Assembly (NCBI RefSeq): GCF_016411825.1
Contig: NZ_JAEKMH010000002.1
Coordinates: 620,001-684,000 of the forward strand
Reading direction: 5' to 3'
DNA length: 64,000 nt
Source of the DNA: Devosia sediminis
GTDB lineage: Bacteria > Pseudomonadota > Alphaproteobacteria > Rhizobiales > Devosiaceae
Positions 41,770 through 50,461 of this stretch are shown piece after piece; the first letter of the stretch is position 1, and each line of letters starts with the position of its first letter. The notes below the pieces were generated by a model that ran no database searches, was not told the origin of the DNA, and saw only the letters and a program-made list of their open reading frames with translations. Made by a program: the position numbers and the translations under genes.

Positions 41770-41807
41770 AAAAGAAAGCCGCAGATGCGGGGCAGCGCAT
41801 CTGCGGC
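41770..41807 (-). terminator. Intrinsic terminator of the DUF5330 gene
   Basis: On the minus strand GCCGCAGATGCGC...GCATCTGCGGC forms an 11-bp stem followed by TTTCTTTTG. It lies 86 bp behind the DUF5330 stop and upstream of sufE, separating the two. Confidence 0.85.
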
Positions 41808-41892
41808 AGGGGCCAGGGGTCTATGGAGTAGCGTCGCTTGGGGAAGTGACACACCCCTGGAGTAAAATCTCGGGCGCCGGGGCCGGCGCCCG

Positions 41893-42195
41893 TCAGCCCG
41901 CGCGGTCCGGCCGAGGTCTGGGTAGCGGGACCTCTGTTGGCGCCGGCTCGACATGCATGGGGAGGCCGGCGTGCGGGGTGGCGTTGAGTGCTGCGGTGGC
42001 AAGCGCCTTGCCGCCCAGGCACTGAATGTCGGTACACTCGATGGCTTCAATCTGCTGGGCCACGAACTGGCTGCCGCGCGCCATGGCCTCGCGGGAGAGG
42101 TCGGCCGCCGAATCGCTCATGTCCGCGCCAACGCCCGGCCGGATGACCAGGAAGGCAAGAGTGAGCCAGAATGCGGAACGCAGCAGAAACATCAT
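41893..42195 (-). CDS. DUF5330-domain secreted protein
   Basis: The 100-residue protein has a signal-type N-terminus (MMFLLRSAFWLTLAFLVIRPGVG). A short domain containing two cysteines (IECTDIQCLGGKA) and a proline-rich end (PLPRPRP) follow. Resembles the DUF5330 family restricted to Hyphomicrobiales. Function unknown. It is divergent from the histidine kinase gene, with a 320-bp spacer that holds a CtrA-like box and GC-rich hairpins. Confidence 0.75.
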   Translation of the reverse strand: MMFLLRSAFWLTLAFLVIRPGVGADMSDSAADLSREAMARGSQFVAQQIEAIECTDIQCLGGKALATAALNATPHAGLPMHVEPAPTEVPLPRPRPDRAG

Positions 42196-42392
42196 AAATC
42201 GGGTCCATCGCGGCGGGACTTTTCCCGTCCGATGTTGTGAGCCTAGAAGCCCCGGATTAAGCGGGGTTGGGGCATTTCGGTAAAATTTGAAACAAAAGCG
42301 GCGCGCCTCATCAAGGTCTGCAACCCCTTGTTTACGCTAACTCCCAAAACCCGCCCGTACCACCCGTTCAAGGGGGGCGGGGAGGGGCCGAC

Positions 42393-42407
42393 TTAAGGTG
42401 GTCTTAG
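42393..42407. promoter_or_regulatory. Near-consensus CtrA box
   Basis: TTAAGGTGGTCTTAG matches TTAA-N7-TTAA at 7 of 8 fixed positions. It lies about 130 bp upstream of the histidine kinase and about 200 bp upstream of the DUF5330 gene. Confidence 0.35.
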
Positions 42408-42534
42408 CTGTTGCTGGCCGAGGTTTAAGTCAACAAGGACCCGGATCCATCCGGGCCGGGCGGCTCGGGGAAGGGCCGCCATCCTGGCCCGACCGGCCGG
42501 AAACCGCAGGCGTCGTTGAGTGAGTTTTTTGTGC

Positions 42535-44346
42535 ATGCGTAGCTTCAAGGTTTTCGGAACCAGCAAGGCAGGCGAAGCCGTTCCCGCGATTGCCGGGAAC
42601 CGCCCCGAACTGCTGCGCCGCAAGACCACCGCCAACAATGCCCGCATTCTCGTCGCCGCGGCCGCGCTTGCCATGGTGCCTGCCATCTATCTTCTCGTCA
42701 CTGGAGCCCCGCTACTCTTCCTCCTCGCCTCGATGACCCTGGCTGGCGGCATGGTGAGCCTCGCCATGCATCAGCGCGGGCAGAACGAGCTCGCCGTGTC
42801 GGCCCAGGTCGCGACGCTAATGGCAGTGGGCTTGGTGCTGACCCTGGCCGATCCACGCCTCGGCGATGCGGGCCTGGCCATTGCCGTCATGGGCACTGTG
42901 CTGGCGGCGCTGGTCGGACGCCCGGTCCTGCGGCGCACGAGCTGGCTGACGCTGATCCCGATCGGACTCCTCGGCATCGTCATGTCGATAATGGGCCTGC
43001 CCGCTGCGCCGGTGGCCGAACCCACCATGCTGTTCGCCTCGGCCATCGGCTTCCTCATCGCCTTCGCCGTGGTCGCCCACAGCGCCCATCGCATCAACAC
43101 CGCCTATGAAGTGCACGACAAGGCGCAGGTCAGCGCCTACCGGCACCTGATCGAGCATGTGCAGGACGCCGTGTTGCGCTTTTCGCCCGATGGCGCCGTG
43201 CTGCTGGCCTCGCGCTCGTCCGAGGTGCTGTTCGGTTGCCCGCGCTACCAGATCGCCGGCGACAAGCTCAGCGAGCGGCTGCATGTGATGGATCGCCCCG
43301 CCTTTCTCACCGCTTTCGCCGACGCGGCCCAGGATGGCCGCAGCCGGACGATCGAGCTGCGCATCCGCCAGGACGATCCGCGCGCCCGCACCAATGTGCC
43401 GCGCTTCGTCTGGGCCGAAATGCAGCTTTCTCCCATTCTCGACGAGGATGGCGGCAGCGACCGCCACGAGGTGATTGCACTGGTACGCGACATCTCTGCC
43501 CGCAAGGATGCCGAATCGGCCATGGCCGAGGCACGCCGCGTCGCCGAAGATGCCTCGCAGGCCAAGTCGCGCTTCCTTGCCACCATCGGCCATGAACTGC
43601 GCACCCCGCTCAATGCCGTGGTCGGATTTTCTGAGATGATGACGAGTGGCATCGGGGGCGAGCTGTCGCCGACGCACAAGGAATATGCCGGCCTGATCCA
43701 GCACAGCGGCAAGCACCTGCTCGAAGTGGTCTCCATGCTGCTCGACATGTCGCGAATCGAGGCGGGTAAGTTCGAGATACAGGCCGAGCCGCTCGACCCG
43801 GCCGATATCGTGCCTGCCTGCCTCTCCATGGTGGATGCGCTGGCCCAGGAGCGCGGTATCCGGCTGGTTTCCGAGATCGAGCCGGACCTGCCGCTGATGA
43901 CGGCCGACGAGCGCGTCTGCCGCCAGATCATGATCAACCTGCTCTCCAACGCCATCAAGTTCAGCCATGACGGTGGGGTAGTGACGACCACGGTCAAGCG
44001 CCAGGGCCAGTCGATCAACCTGTCGGTGCGCGACCGAGGCATCGGCATGGCGCCTGCTGCCATGGCGCGCATCGGCGAGCCCTTCTTCCAGGTGCAGGAT
44101 GGCCTCAGCCGCAAGTATGAAGGCACCGGCCTGGGGCTCTCCATCGTCAAGGGCCTGGTCGAACTGCATGGCGGCACCCTGCGGGCCATGTCGGAGATCG
44201 GGGCGGGGACAACCATCACCGTTTTGCTTCCCATAAACGGTCCGGCAACCAAACCCGGCGAAACTGCCGACATTCTGACCCTTCACCGTGATCCCGCTTC
44301 CGTAGCCCCCACTTCATGGCCAAACGAAAAAAGAAAAGCGCAATGA
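42535..44346 (+). CDS. PAS-domain sensor histidine kinase (DivJ/PleC-like)
   Basis: The roughly 603-residue protein has an N-terminal membrane part with about six helices (residues 40-190). A PAS domain follows (YRHLIEHVQDAVLRFSPDGAVLLAS), then the HisKA H-box FLATIGHELRTPLNAVVGFSE and HATPase motifs NLLSNAIKFSHDGG, DRGIGM and GTGLGLSIVKGL. The H-box and layout resemble the cell-cycle kinases DivJ/PleC/PdhS, but the exact orthologue cannot be fixed. ATG 42535 was preferred; GTG 42520 is possible and neither has a strong ribosome binding site. Its end overlaps the next gene by 31 bp, suggesting cotranscription. No regulator gene is adjacent. Confidence 0.85.
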   Translation: MRSFKVFGTSKAGEAVPAIAGNRPELLRRKTTANNARILVAAAALAMVPAIYLLVTGAPLLFLLASMTLAGGMVSLAMHQRGQNELAVSAQVATLMAVGLVLTLADPRLGDAGLAIAVMGTVLAALVGRPVLRRTSWLTLIPIGLLGIVMSIMGLPAAPVAEPTMLFASAIGFLIAFAVVAHSAHRINTAYEVHDKAQVSAYRHLIEHVQDAVLRFSPDGAVLLASRSSEVLFGCPRYQIAGDKLSERLHVMDRPAFLTAFADAAQDGRSRTIELRIRQDDPRARTNVPRFVWAEMQLSPILDEDGGSDRHEVIALVRDISARKDAESAMAEARRVAEDASQAKSRFLATIGHELRTPLNAVVGFSEMMTSGIGGELSPTHKEYAGLIQHSGKHLLEVVSMLLDMSRIEAGKFEIQAEPLDPADIVPACLSMVDALAQERGIRLVSEIEPDLPLMTADERVCRQIMINLLSNAIKFSHDGGVVTTTVKRQGQSINLSVRDRGIGMAPAAMARIGEPFFQVQDGLSRKYEGTGLGLSIVKGLVELHGGTLRAMSEIGAGTTITVLLPINGPATKPGETADILTLHRDPASVAPTSWPNEKRKAQ

Positions 44347-45539
44347 CGGCTTCGACCCTCACCCAGCTGCCGCTTCTGGCCGGCAGCGCCCTGCTCGGCA
44401 CGATGGGCCGCGCAGGGCTTTGGACTGTTTCGCGCTACATGCGCGCGCCCCTGGCATCCACCGGCCTTCTGGCCATGGTGACGATGACAGCGCTGGCCGG
44501 CAGCAATGCGCTGTTCTTCCAGACGGCAGAACACCCTTCGCCGTTCTTCGCGCCCGCGCGCGCCGAAATCGCGGCCCTGCCGACGCCCTCCGTCGATCGC
44601 CCCGAAACCGCGAGCACGCCTGTCGAAACCAGCGCCGTCCAGCCCCTGCCGGCGGTCGCGGCACCTGCCGTGAGCACGGAGACGACAGGGACGGTTGCGC
44701 CGGCGCCGGTCGTACCGGATGTGCCAGTGGGCAATGAGCAGATGTTCGCCGTGCAGAAGAAGCTCTTCGAGCTCAATCTCTTCACCGGCAAGGTGGACGG
44801 CTATTACGGACCCAAGACCGCCGAAGCAATTCGTGCCTTCGAAATCCGCAACGGCATGACGCCGACCGGCGCCAATGACCCATCCGTGTTCGAGGTGATC
44901 CTCCGCTCCGATGCGGAAGGCCGTGCCACCGTGCAGCCCCAGGCCGCGGCGCCAGCGCCGGCGCCGGTGCTGGAAAGCCAGCCCGTCCAGCAGGTCGCCT
45001 TAGCCTCGACCCAGCCTGTCGCACCGGTTGTGCCGCAGCCGCTGGCAGCCTCGCAGCAGACCCTGTCGCCGGCCGAGGAAGCCTTCGACGACGTCGCCGA
45101 GACCGCCGCCAGCACCATCGATTCCATCATCGCGGCAGTGGACGGCTCGCGCGGGTCCGCGCCGGTCAGCAGCAATCCGCCAACGCCCAGCGCCTCCCTG
45201 CCCAGCGTGACGCCAGACGTCGTGGCCCAGCCCATGCCGGCCCCGGTGCAGCCCGCGGTGGCCGCGCCCGTCCAGCAGGCCCCCACCGTGCAGGTGGCGA
45301 GCGCAGAGCCTGTCGCCGCGCCCGTCAGCGTGCCCCCCGCCACTGACAGCGTGCTGGTGACGCAGATCCAGAGTGGCCTTGCGAGCCTCGGCTTCTTCCG
45401 TGGCCCGATCGATGGCAAGCCGGGTCCGGAAACGGCCCGCGCCATTCGCGAGTTCGAGAACTTCCACCGCTACAAGATGACCGGCCAGGTGCAGCCTGAC
45501 CTGGTCGAGCTCCTGCTCAAGGCAGGCGCGACGATCTAG
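44316..45539 (+). CDS. Membrane-anchored peptidoglycan-binding protein
   Basis: The 407-residue protein has a short basic cytoplasmic start (MAKRKKKS) and one membrane helix near residues 45-65. A first PG_binding_1 repeat lies at about 140-195 (VQKKLFELNLFTGKVDGYYGPKTAEAIRAFE). A long proline/alanine-rich linker follows, then a second repeat at about 345-405 (IQSGLASLGFFRGPIDGKPGPETARAIREFE). It probably links the inner membrane to the cell wall. Overlap with the kinase upstream suggests a joint envelope or cell-cycle role, which is inference. Confidence 0.83.
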   Translation: MAKRKKKSAMTASTLTQLPLLAGSALLGTMGRAGLWTVSRYMRAPLASTGLLAMVTMTALAGSNALFFQTAEHPSPFFAPARAEIAALPTPSVDRPETASTPVETSAVQPLPAVAAPAVSTETTGTVAPAPVVPDVPVGNEQMFAVQKKLFELNLFTGKVDGYYGPKTAEAIRAFEIRNGMTPTGANDPSVFEVILRSDAEGRATVQPQAAAPAPAPVLESQPVQQVALASTQPVAPVVPQPLAASQQTLSPAEEAFDDVAETAASTIDSIIAAVDGSRGSAPVSSNPPTPSASLPSVTPDVVAQPMPAPVQPAVAAPVQQAPTVQVASAEPVAAPVSVPPATDSVLVTQIQSGLASLGFFRGPIDGKPGPETARAIREFENFHRYKMTGQVQPDLVELLLKAGATI

Positions 45540-45540
45540 A

Positions 45541-45885
45541 GTGGCAAGCCTGCGCAGCGACCTGTGGTGCATGGCCTTTGTGCGGCGGCACAATGACCTG
45601 GGCGACATGTGCGTGGTGGTCCGGCGTGGTGATCCTATTGCCGGCCAGGTGTTCATCGAGGTCGATCACCTGGATGGGACGCGCTCGCTGTTCACGCCGG
45701 CGCCGGTTGTCAGCAGGGGCGATAGCGCCGGCCCAGTGTTCCAGCGTCGTTTTTTCCGGGTATCGCCGGACAAGGTGCGTGAGCGCATCGCCCAGGAAAT
45801 CGACTTCGATCCCGATCTCTGGGTGTTGAGCATCGACCGGCGCGGCGACGATCTCGATATCGACGTGGCGCGCGAGCAGAACTAA
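45541..45885 (+). CDS. DUF1491-family protein
   Basis: The 114-residue protein matches the alphaproteobacterial DUF1491 family, with LRSDLWCMAFVRRHNDLG at the start and FWRVSP-like RRFFRVSPDKVRERIAQEIDFDPDLWVLSIDRR at the end. GTG 45541 immediately follows the preceding stop codon. Function unknown. A weak GC-rich hairpin (CCCCGG/CCGGGG, 45888-45906) follows at the convergent end. Confidence 0.85.
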   Translation: MASLRSDLWCMAFVRRHNDLGDMCVVVRRGDPIAGQVFIEVDHLDGTRSLFTPAPVVSRGDSAGPVFQRRFFRVSPDKVRERIAQEIDFDPDLWVLSIDRRGDDLDIDVAREQN

Positions 45886-45928
45886 TCCCCGGAGCACGCC
45901 CGGGGGTTAAATTGTGACATACTGACAA

Positions 45929-47098
45929 TCAGCCGGCGCGGCGGACACCGATCTTGGCGAGGGCCTCGATGGCCTGCTCCACGACGGGATTGTGCGCGGG
46001 GCTCATGGCCGTGCGCTTGCTCGGCTGGGTGAACGGCTGGTGCTGCGGCTTCGAAAGCTCGAGCAGGTTCACTTCACCACGCCAGGCGCTCATCAGGTAG
46101 GCCATGGATTCAGGCGATACAGCGCCGAACAGGGTAGCGAAATCGGCAAGGGCGCGGGAGCGCTCGCTGTCGTGGCTGGTGGCGTAAATCAGAACCTTGA
46201 GCCCGTCATAGGCAGTGGCGCCGAACGCACGCAGGATGACAAAGAGCGAGGCGCCGGTGACGTCGTGGGCGATCTGGCCGCAACGCACTTCGTCGAGGCC
46301 GGTGATCTGGGCGAGGAGGCGCGTGACCTCCGGGCGGCGGTTCTCGGAAAAAAGCTTCATCAGCGCCTTGGTCAATTCGCCGCTGGCGACCGAAAGCTGT
46401 TCGATGGTGCGCGAGATCGGCGCGGCCGGCGTGGTGCGGTTGGCGAAAGCCTGGATGACCTTGACGCGATGGGCGTCGGACAGGTCGAAGAAAGCGGGGG
46501 CCAGCAGGGCGGCGTCGAAGTCGTCGCGACGGCCCAGAGCCTCGGCAACGAGGTGATCCATCTGTGCCGAACGGGCGAGGGCGCTGAGATAGGCGCCGCG
46601 CGGGGTGATGAGCGTATTGGCGGCAAGGGCACGATAGACCTTGCGCGAATTCATCTGGAAGAGCTTGGCCAGTACCACATTGGAGAGGTCGGCGCGGGTG
46701 GCCAGCGTGGCGCAGGCCATGACGTCATAGCGCGCGATAATATCGAGCATGGTCTGGTCGGACAGCTCGGTCGCCCCTTCGAGGAAGGGGATGAGGTCTT
46801 CGCCGATATTGTCGACGACCAGACGCTCGAGGGCAGGGGACAGCACTTCCGCGCGCCCGAGAATGGCGGCGCCCTTGGCACGGGCCTGCGGGCCGGCCGT
46901 GGGGAAGAGGCGGGCAGCGAGGACTTCGAACTGTTCCATTTCGGGAACCGTCGGCTTGCCGCGCCGCGCATAGGCGTCGCAGGCCGCGATCAGCAGCGTG
47001 TTGGTGCGATCGACACCACCCGTTTCGATCAGCAACTGAAAGGTCTCGTAAGGCTGAAATCCAAGCATTTCGGGCGGAACCATCGACTCGCATTGCAT
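45929..47098 (-). CDS. DUF2336-domain protein
   Basis: The roughly 389-residue soluble, mostly helical protein of the DUF2336 family is made of repeated alpha-helical units, e.g. LSDQTMLDIIARYDVMACATLATRADLSNVVLAKLF and LAANTLITPRGAYLSALARSAQMDHLVAEALGRRDDF. DUF2336 proteins are common in alphaproteobacteria and some are linked with cell-cycle or motility control. The start is uncertain: ATG 47098 is given, ATG 47083 and TTG 47131 are alternatives. A CtrA-like box lies about 40 bp upstream. Confidence 0.78.
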   Translation of the reverse strand: MQCESMVPPEMLGFQPYETFQLLIETGGVDRTNTLLIAACDAYARRGKPTVPEMEQFEVLAARLFPTAGPQARAKGAAILGRAEVLSPALERLVVDNIGEDLIPFLEGATELSDQTMLDIIARYDVMACATLATRADLSNVVLAKLFQMNSRKVYRALAANTLITPRGAYLSALARSAQMDHLVAEALGRRDDFDAALLAPAFFDLSDAHRVKVIQAFANRTTPAAPISRTIEQLSVASGELTKALMKLFSENRRPEVTRLLAQITGLDEVRCGQIAHDVTGASLFVILRAFGATAYDGLKVLIYATSHDSERSRALADFATLFGAVSPESMAYLMSAWRGEVNLLELSKPQHQPFTQPSKRTAMSPAHNPVVEQAIEALAKIGVRRAG

Positions 47099-47135
47099 CG
47101 AATTTGATGCGAGTTCGACTCTTGCCGCCAATTCG

Positions 47136-47150
47136 TTAGCAGACTGTTAA
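47136..47150. promoter_or_regulatory. Near-consensus CtrA box
   Basis: TTAGCAGACTGTTAA matches TTAA-N7-TTAA at 7 of 8 fixed positions, followed by C as in many CtrA sites. It is directly upstream of the DUF2336 gene. Confidence 0.4.
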
Positions 47151-47263
47151 CCTTGACGATCTCTTAATGGTGAAACAGCGCGAGGGGCGTCGCGCCGGGA
47201 CAAAAACGACTCAACTCGCTGCCCCCACTAGGGACGGGGGAGCTGCGCGTCATGGAGGTTTGC

Positions 47264-47431
47264 TTGGGTAAGCTTTTGAAGTTCGAGGGTCGGACACGAT
47301 CCGCCAATGCTGGGCAGCAAAGGTCCGGCGACGCCCAGATCCTGATATTCACCGGGGTGCGTTATGAACGCGGGACGCCGCCGCCACCAAACAATCACAG
47401 CGACGCCAGGCGCAAGCGCAAGCGTGGCTAA
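47264..47431 (+). CDS. Small basic protein, 55 residues
   Basis: The frame starts at TTG 47264 with GGAGG 5 bases upstream (ATG 47252 would add 4 residues). The protein starts MGKLLKFEGRTRSANAG, has a hydrophobic core AQILIFTGVRYERG, a PPPP stretch and a strongly basic tail RRKRKRG. The core looks like a small conserved protein I have seen in alphaproteobacteria, but I cannot name a family. It overlaps the start of the lipoprotein gene in another frame (the GTG start lies in its last codons). Confidence 0.6.
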   Translation: MGKLLKFEGRTRSANAGQQRSGDAQILIFTGVRYERGTPPPPNNHSDARRKRKRG

Positions 47432-48248
47432 TCCTTCCGGGTCGCTGCTGCGATCCTTCGCCTTGATTCTCCTGGCCAGCATGGCCGTCGGCTGCGTCGC
47501 GCGGCCGGTGGGTGATTTCGGCCGGGCGCAGCCCAGCGTCGTGCATGACAGGATCATGCCCGCGATGGGAGAGGTCGCCGCCACGAGCCGCGGCGAGCCC
47601 GTCAGCAACCTCAACCAGACCGACCAGGAACGCGAGATGCACGACCGCACCTGGCGCTTCCTGATTGCTTCCCACAGCCGCGACTGGATGTTCGATTCCT
47701 CGGTCGAATTGCAGCGCACAAGGATCGGGGCGGCACGCGACTTCCGCTTCGGCATTGATCGCTACTACACCTGGCTGCGGACCACGGAATACCAATCCTC
47801 CACCACTCGCTACCGGACGGTCGGGCGGCATATCCTGGCCGATCTCGACACGGTGCCCACGACCTTCGCGTCGATTTGTGCGGTCGAGGAAATCGACCGG
47901 CAGCGGGCGGTGGCGTTGGCCGAGCTCGGTGGGATCGAACAGAGCGTGGCCGCCAATGTCTCGGCAAGGCGGGTCGAGAACCAGTGGCATATCGACTGGT
48001 TCGTGCGGGCGCTGAACTATCGCTATGAGAGCTATGCCTATGCGCTCGACCACTTGCTGGTCGAAACGCCGCATGAGCAGTCCATGGCCGTGGACGAGGA
48101 CCTGCGGCGGCTGCGGCCCTGGGTGGACCGGGCCAATCGCCGCGACTTCTGTTCCGGGACGGGCGCAGGCGGCGGCCATGGCGGTGTCACCATACCGTCA
48201 CGCTTCCAGACCATGGTCTACGACCAAGAAGTGATCCCGCAGAAATAG
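47424..48248 (+). CDS. Lipoprotein of unknown function
   Basis: From GTG 47424 the 274-residue protein has a lipoprotein signal peptide ending MAVGC (lipobox, Cys24). A charged, aromatic-rich mature part follows (DRTWRFLIASHSRDWMFDS; GIDRYYTWLRTTEYQSS; IDWFVRALNYRYESYAYALDHLLVETP). An ATG at 47364 would lengthen it by 20 residues, overlapping the small protein further; GTG fits the signal peptide length better, and overlapping the small gene's stop suggests coupling. No family recognised. Confidence 0.75.
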   Translation: MANPSGSLLRSFALILLASMAVGCVARPVGDFGRAQPSVVHDRIMPAMGEVAATSRGEPVSNLNQTDQEREMHDRTWRFLIASHSRDWMFDSSVELQRTRIGAARDFRFGIDRYYTWLRTTEYQSSTTRYRTVGRHILADLDTVPTTFASICAVEEIDRQRAVALAELGGIEQSVAANVSARRVENQWHIDWFVRALNYRYESYAYALDHLLVETPHEQSMAVDEDLRRLRPWVDRANRRDFCSGTGAGGGHGGVTIPSRFQTMVYDQEVIPQK

Positions 48249-48263
48249 GCGGGAACTGGGGGA

Positions 48264-49463
48264 ATGTTGCCCGTCGATTCTGCTGCCCCCCGGGGAACGC
48301 CCGGTGAGGTGTTTCTCGCTTTCCTCAAACTGGGGCTCACCAGTTTTGGCGGGCCGATCGCTCATCTGGGCTATTTCCGCGAAGAGCTGGTGACACGCCG
48401 GCGCTGGATCGACGAGGCCGGCTATGCCGACCTCGTGGCGCTCGGACAGTTCCTGCCGGGGCCGGCTTCCAGCCAGGTCGGCTTCGCCCTCGGGTTGATG
48501 CGAGCCGGTCCGCTGGGAGCCCTGGCGGCCTGGGCCGGGTTCACGCTGCCATCGGCACTGCTGCTTGTCGCCTTTGCCCTGGGTGCGGCAGCCTTTGACG
48601 GCGCCATGGCGCAGGGCGCCCTGCATGGATTGAAACTGGTCGCCGTGGCGATTGTCGCGCAGGCCGTTCTGGGCATGGCCAGGAGCCTGACGCCGGACCG
48701 GGAGCGGGCGGCAATTGCCGTGCTTGCCGTGTTGGTCCTGGTGCTGGCCGGCGGCGTGCTGGGACAGGTGGGTGCCATCGTCTTCGGTGCACTCGCTGGC
48801 CTCGCGGTGTGCCGCAATGGTGCTGCCGCTGTCGTCGAGCATACCTTCCCCGGTTCGCGCCGCGTGGGCTCTGGGCTTGTCCTGCTTTTTGCAGTGCTGC
48901 TGGTCGGCCTGCCGCTGCTTGCGGGGCTGGGGCAGGGCTTTGCCCTGTTCGACGGCTTTTATCGCGCCGGGGCGCTCGTCTTTGGCGGCGGTCATGTCGT
49001 GCTGCCGTTGCTGGAGGCTGAAACCGTGGCGCGCGGATGGGTGACCGAGGACCAATTTCTGGCCGGCTATGGGGCGACCCAAGCTGTGCCCGGCCCGCTC
49101 TTCACCTTTGCCGCCTATCTCGGCACCATTGCCGGATCGCCGCCCATGGGTCTCATGGGCGCAGCAATTGCTCTCGTGGCCATCTTCCTGCCTGGCCTCT
49201 TGCTGATGGCCGGCGCACTGCCGTTCTGGAACCAGTTGCGACATTGGCCGCAGGCGCAGGCGGCTATGCGCGGCGCCAATGCCGCAGTCGTCGGCATCCT
49301 CGGCGCCGCGCTCTATGATCCGGTCTTCGTGACGGCGGTGCTGACCCCGCTGGACTTCGCCTTGGCGCTTGCCGGTTTCGTGGCGCTGGTCTCATGGAAG
49401 TGTCCGCCATGGGTGGTGGTGCTTGCGCTCGGCGCTATCGGGGCCGTGCTGGGGACGCTCTAA
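48264..49463 (+). CDS. chrA: Chromate transporter (ChrA, two-domain)
   Basis: The 399-residue membrane protein has two homologous CHR domains. N-terminal LKLGLTSFGGPIAHLGYFREELV and GQFLPGPASSQVGFALG are matched in the second half by GALVFGGGHVVLPLLEAETV and GYGATQAVPGPLFTFAAYLG. Family members export chromate, giving resistance, though many chromosomal copies have untested substrates. It is 16 bp behind the lipoprotein gene. No ChrB regulator is nearby. Confidence 0.9.
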   Translation: MLPVDSAAPRGTPGEVFLAFLKLGLTSFGGPIAHLGYFREELVTRRRWIDEAGYADLVALGQFLPGPASSQVGFALGLMRAGPLGALAAWAGFTLPSALLLVAFALGAAAFDGAMAQGALHGLKLVAVAIVAQAVLGMARSLTPDRERAAIAVLAVLVLVLAGGVLGQVGAIVFGALAGLAVCRNGAAAVVEHTFPGSRRVGSGLVLLFAVLLVGLPLLAGLGQGFALFDGFYRAGALVFGGGHVVLPLLEAETVARGWVTEDQFLAGYGATQAVPGPLFTFAAYLGTIAGSPPMGLMGAAIALVAIFLPGLLLMAGALPFWNQLRHWPQAQAAMRGANAAVVGILGAALYDPVFVTAVLTPLDFALALAGFVALVSWKCPPWVVVLALGAIGAVLGTL

Positions 49464-49539
49464 AACCGCGCCGCCTCTGGAAATTTGTCACTCCGATGGC
49501 CATGTCCAACAGGCAGCGTGCTGCTGTGGGAGGAATTTC

Positions 49540-50271
49540 ATGGACATTGTGCTGGGCGCGACCCTGCATGACCCGGTGGGGCGGACCGCCGAGGCGATCG
49601 GGCGCATGGCGCCACGGCTGCATCAGGTCTTTCCGGCCATCTGCCTCAATGTTTCCGATGCCACCCGGCCGGAGGTCGTGGAAGCCGTGGCGGCGCTGGG
49701 CGCAAGGACCATGTTCCACGCTGCCAGCGAGTCCAATATCGGCCGCTTTCGCCGTGACGCTGTGACAATGGCCGCTGATGGCCGGCACGTGCTCTATGCC
49801 GACTTCGACCATCTTCTGCGCTGGATGGAATTCGGATTCGAGGACCTGCAACGCGTGCTCGCGGCAGAGCATGAAGCAGACCTGCTGGTGATTGGCCGCT
49901 CGGACCGGTCGTTCGCGGCCGAGCCCCGACGGTTGCGCGAGAGCGAAGAACTCGTCAATCACACCCATGCCCTGCTGACCGGCGACCACTGGGACCTGAT
50001 GTTCGCCATCAGGCGCCTGTCGCCGGCCGCCGTCGAACTCATCGCCAGGGAAAGCCAGGTCGACAGCCTCGCCAATGACGTGGAATGGCCGCTGCTGGCG
50101 CGTGCCGCGAGTCTTCGGCTTGGCTACGCGCAGTCCGATGCGCTTTTCTACCGGACCATTGAAGGCTTTGGCGCTGATGCAGACGAGGGCGATCGGGACC
50201 CGCTGCAATGGGTCCGCCGGATCGAGTTCGCGGCGCAACATGCCAGCGTGATGCGGCGGTTTCTGGGGTAG
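49540..50271 (+). CDS. Hypothetical protein with glycosyltransferase-like features
   Basis: The 243-residue soluble protein has GGGAGGAATTTC before ATG 49540. It starts MDIVLGATLHDPVGRTAEAI and contains an acidic motif after a beta strand (VLYADFDHLLRWMEFG) like the DxD region of GT-A nucleotide-sugar transferases, then DLLVIGRSDRSF and HALLTGDHWDLMFAIRRLS. I do not recognise a family with confidence and a catalytic role is only a suggestion. Confidence 0.65.
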   Translation: MDIVLGATLHDPVGRTAEAIGRMAPRLHQVFPAICLNVSDATRPEVVEAVAALGARTMFHAASESNIGRFRRDAVTMAADGRHVLYADFDHLLRWMEFGFEDLQRVLAAEHEADLLVIGRSDRSFAAEPRRLRESEELVNHTHALLTGDHWDLMFAIRRLSPAAVELIARESQVDSLANDVEWPLLARAASLRLGYAQSDALFYRTIEGFGADADEGDRDPLQWVRRIEFAAQHASVMRRFLG

Positions 50272-50278
50272 GGGGCAA

Positions 50279-50310
50279 GATGGATTGCTGGGACAGGCCC
50301 GGCAATGACG
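50279..50310. repeat. Half palindromic repeat family B
   Basis: GATGGATTGCTGGGACAGGCCCGGCAATGACG is the right half of a family B element, adjacent to a full family C element. Confidence 0.6.
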
Positions 50311-50347
50311 ATGGGTGGGATGATCCTGATGACCCAACACCCAAAGT

Positions 50348-50438
50348 CCGCCCTCGGGCTGACCCGAGGGCCACGCGAAGCATGCACCAGGGTCGAGCTT
50401 GTGGCGGCTGGTCCTCGGGTCAAGCCCGAGGACGGCAC
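50348..50438. repeat. Palindromic repeat family C, copy 2
   Basis: CCGCCCTCGGGCTGACC at the left end and GGTCCTCGGGTCAAGCCC...GACGG at the right end match copies at 24881 and 58030. It lies between convergent genes, ahead of the NUDIX gene's end. Confidence 0.8.
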
Positions 50439-50461
50439 GGTGGTGGGTTTATGATCGAGGG

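Noticed and set aside
41780..41807. Possible small RNA gene between sufE and DUF5330
   Set aside because: The hairpin followed by a T-rich tract on the minus strand is better explained as the terminator of the DUF5330 gene.
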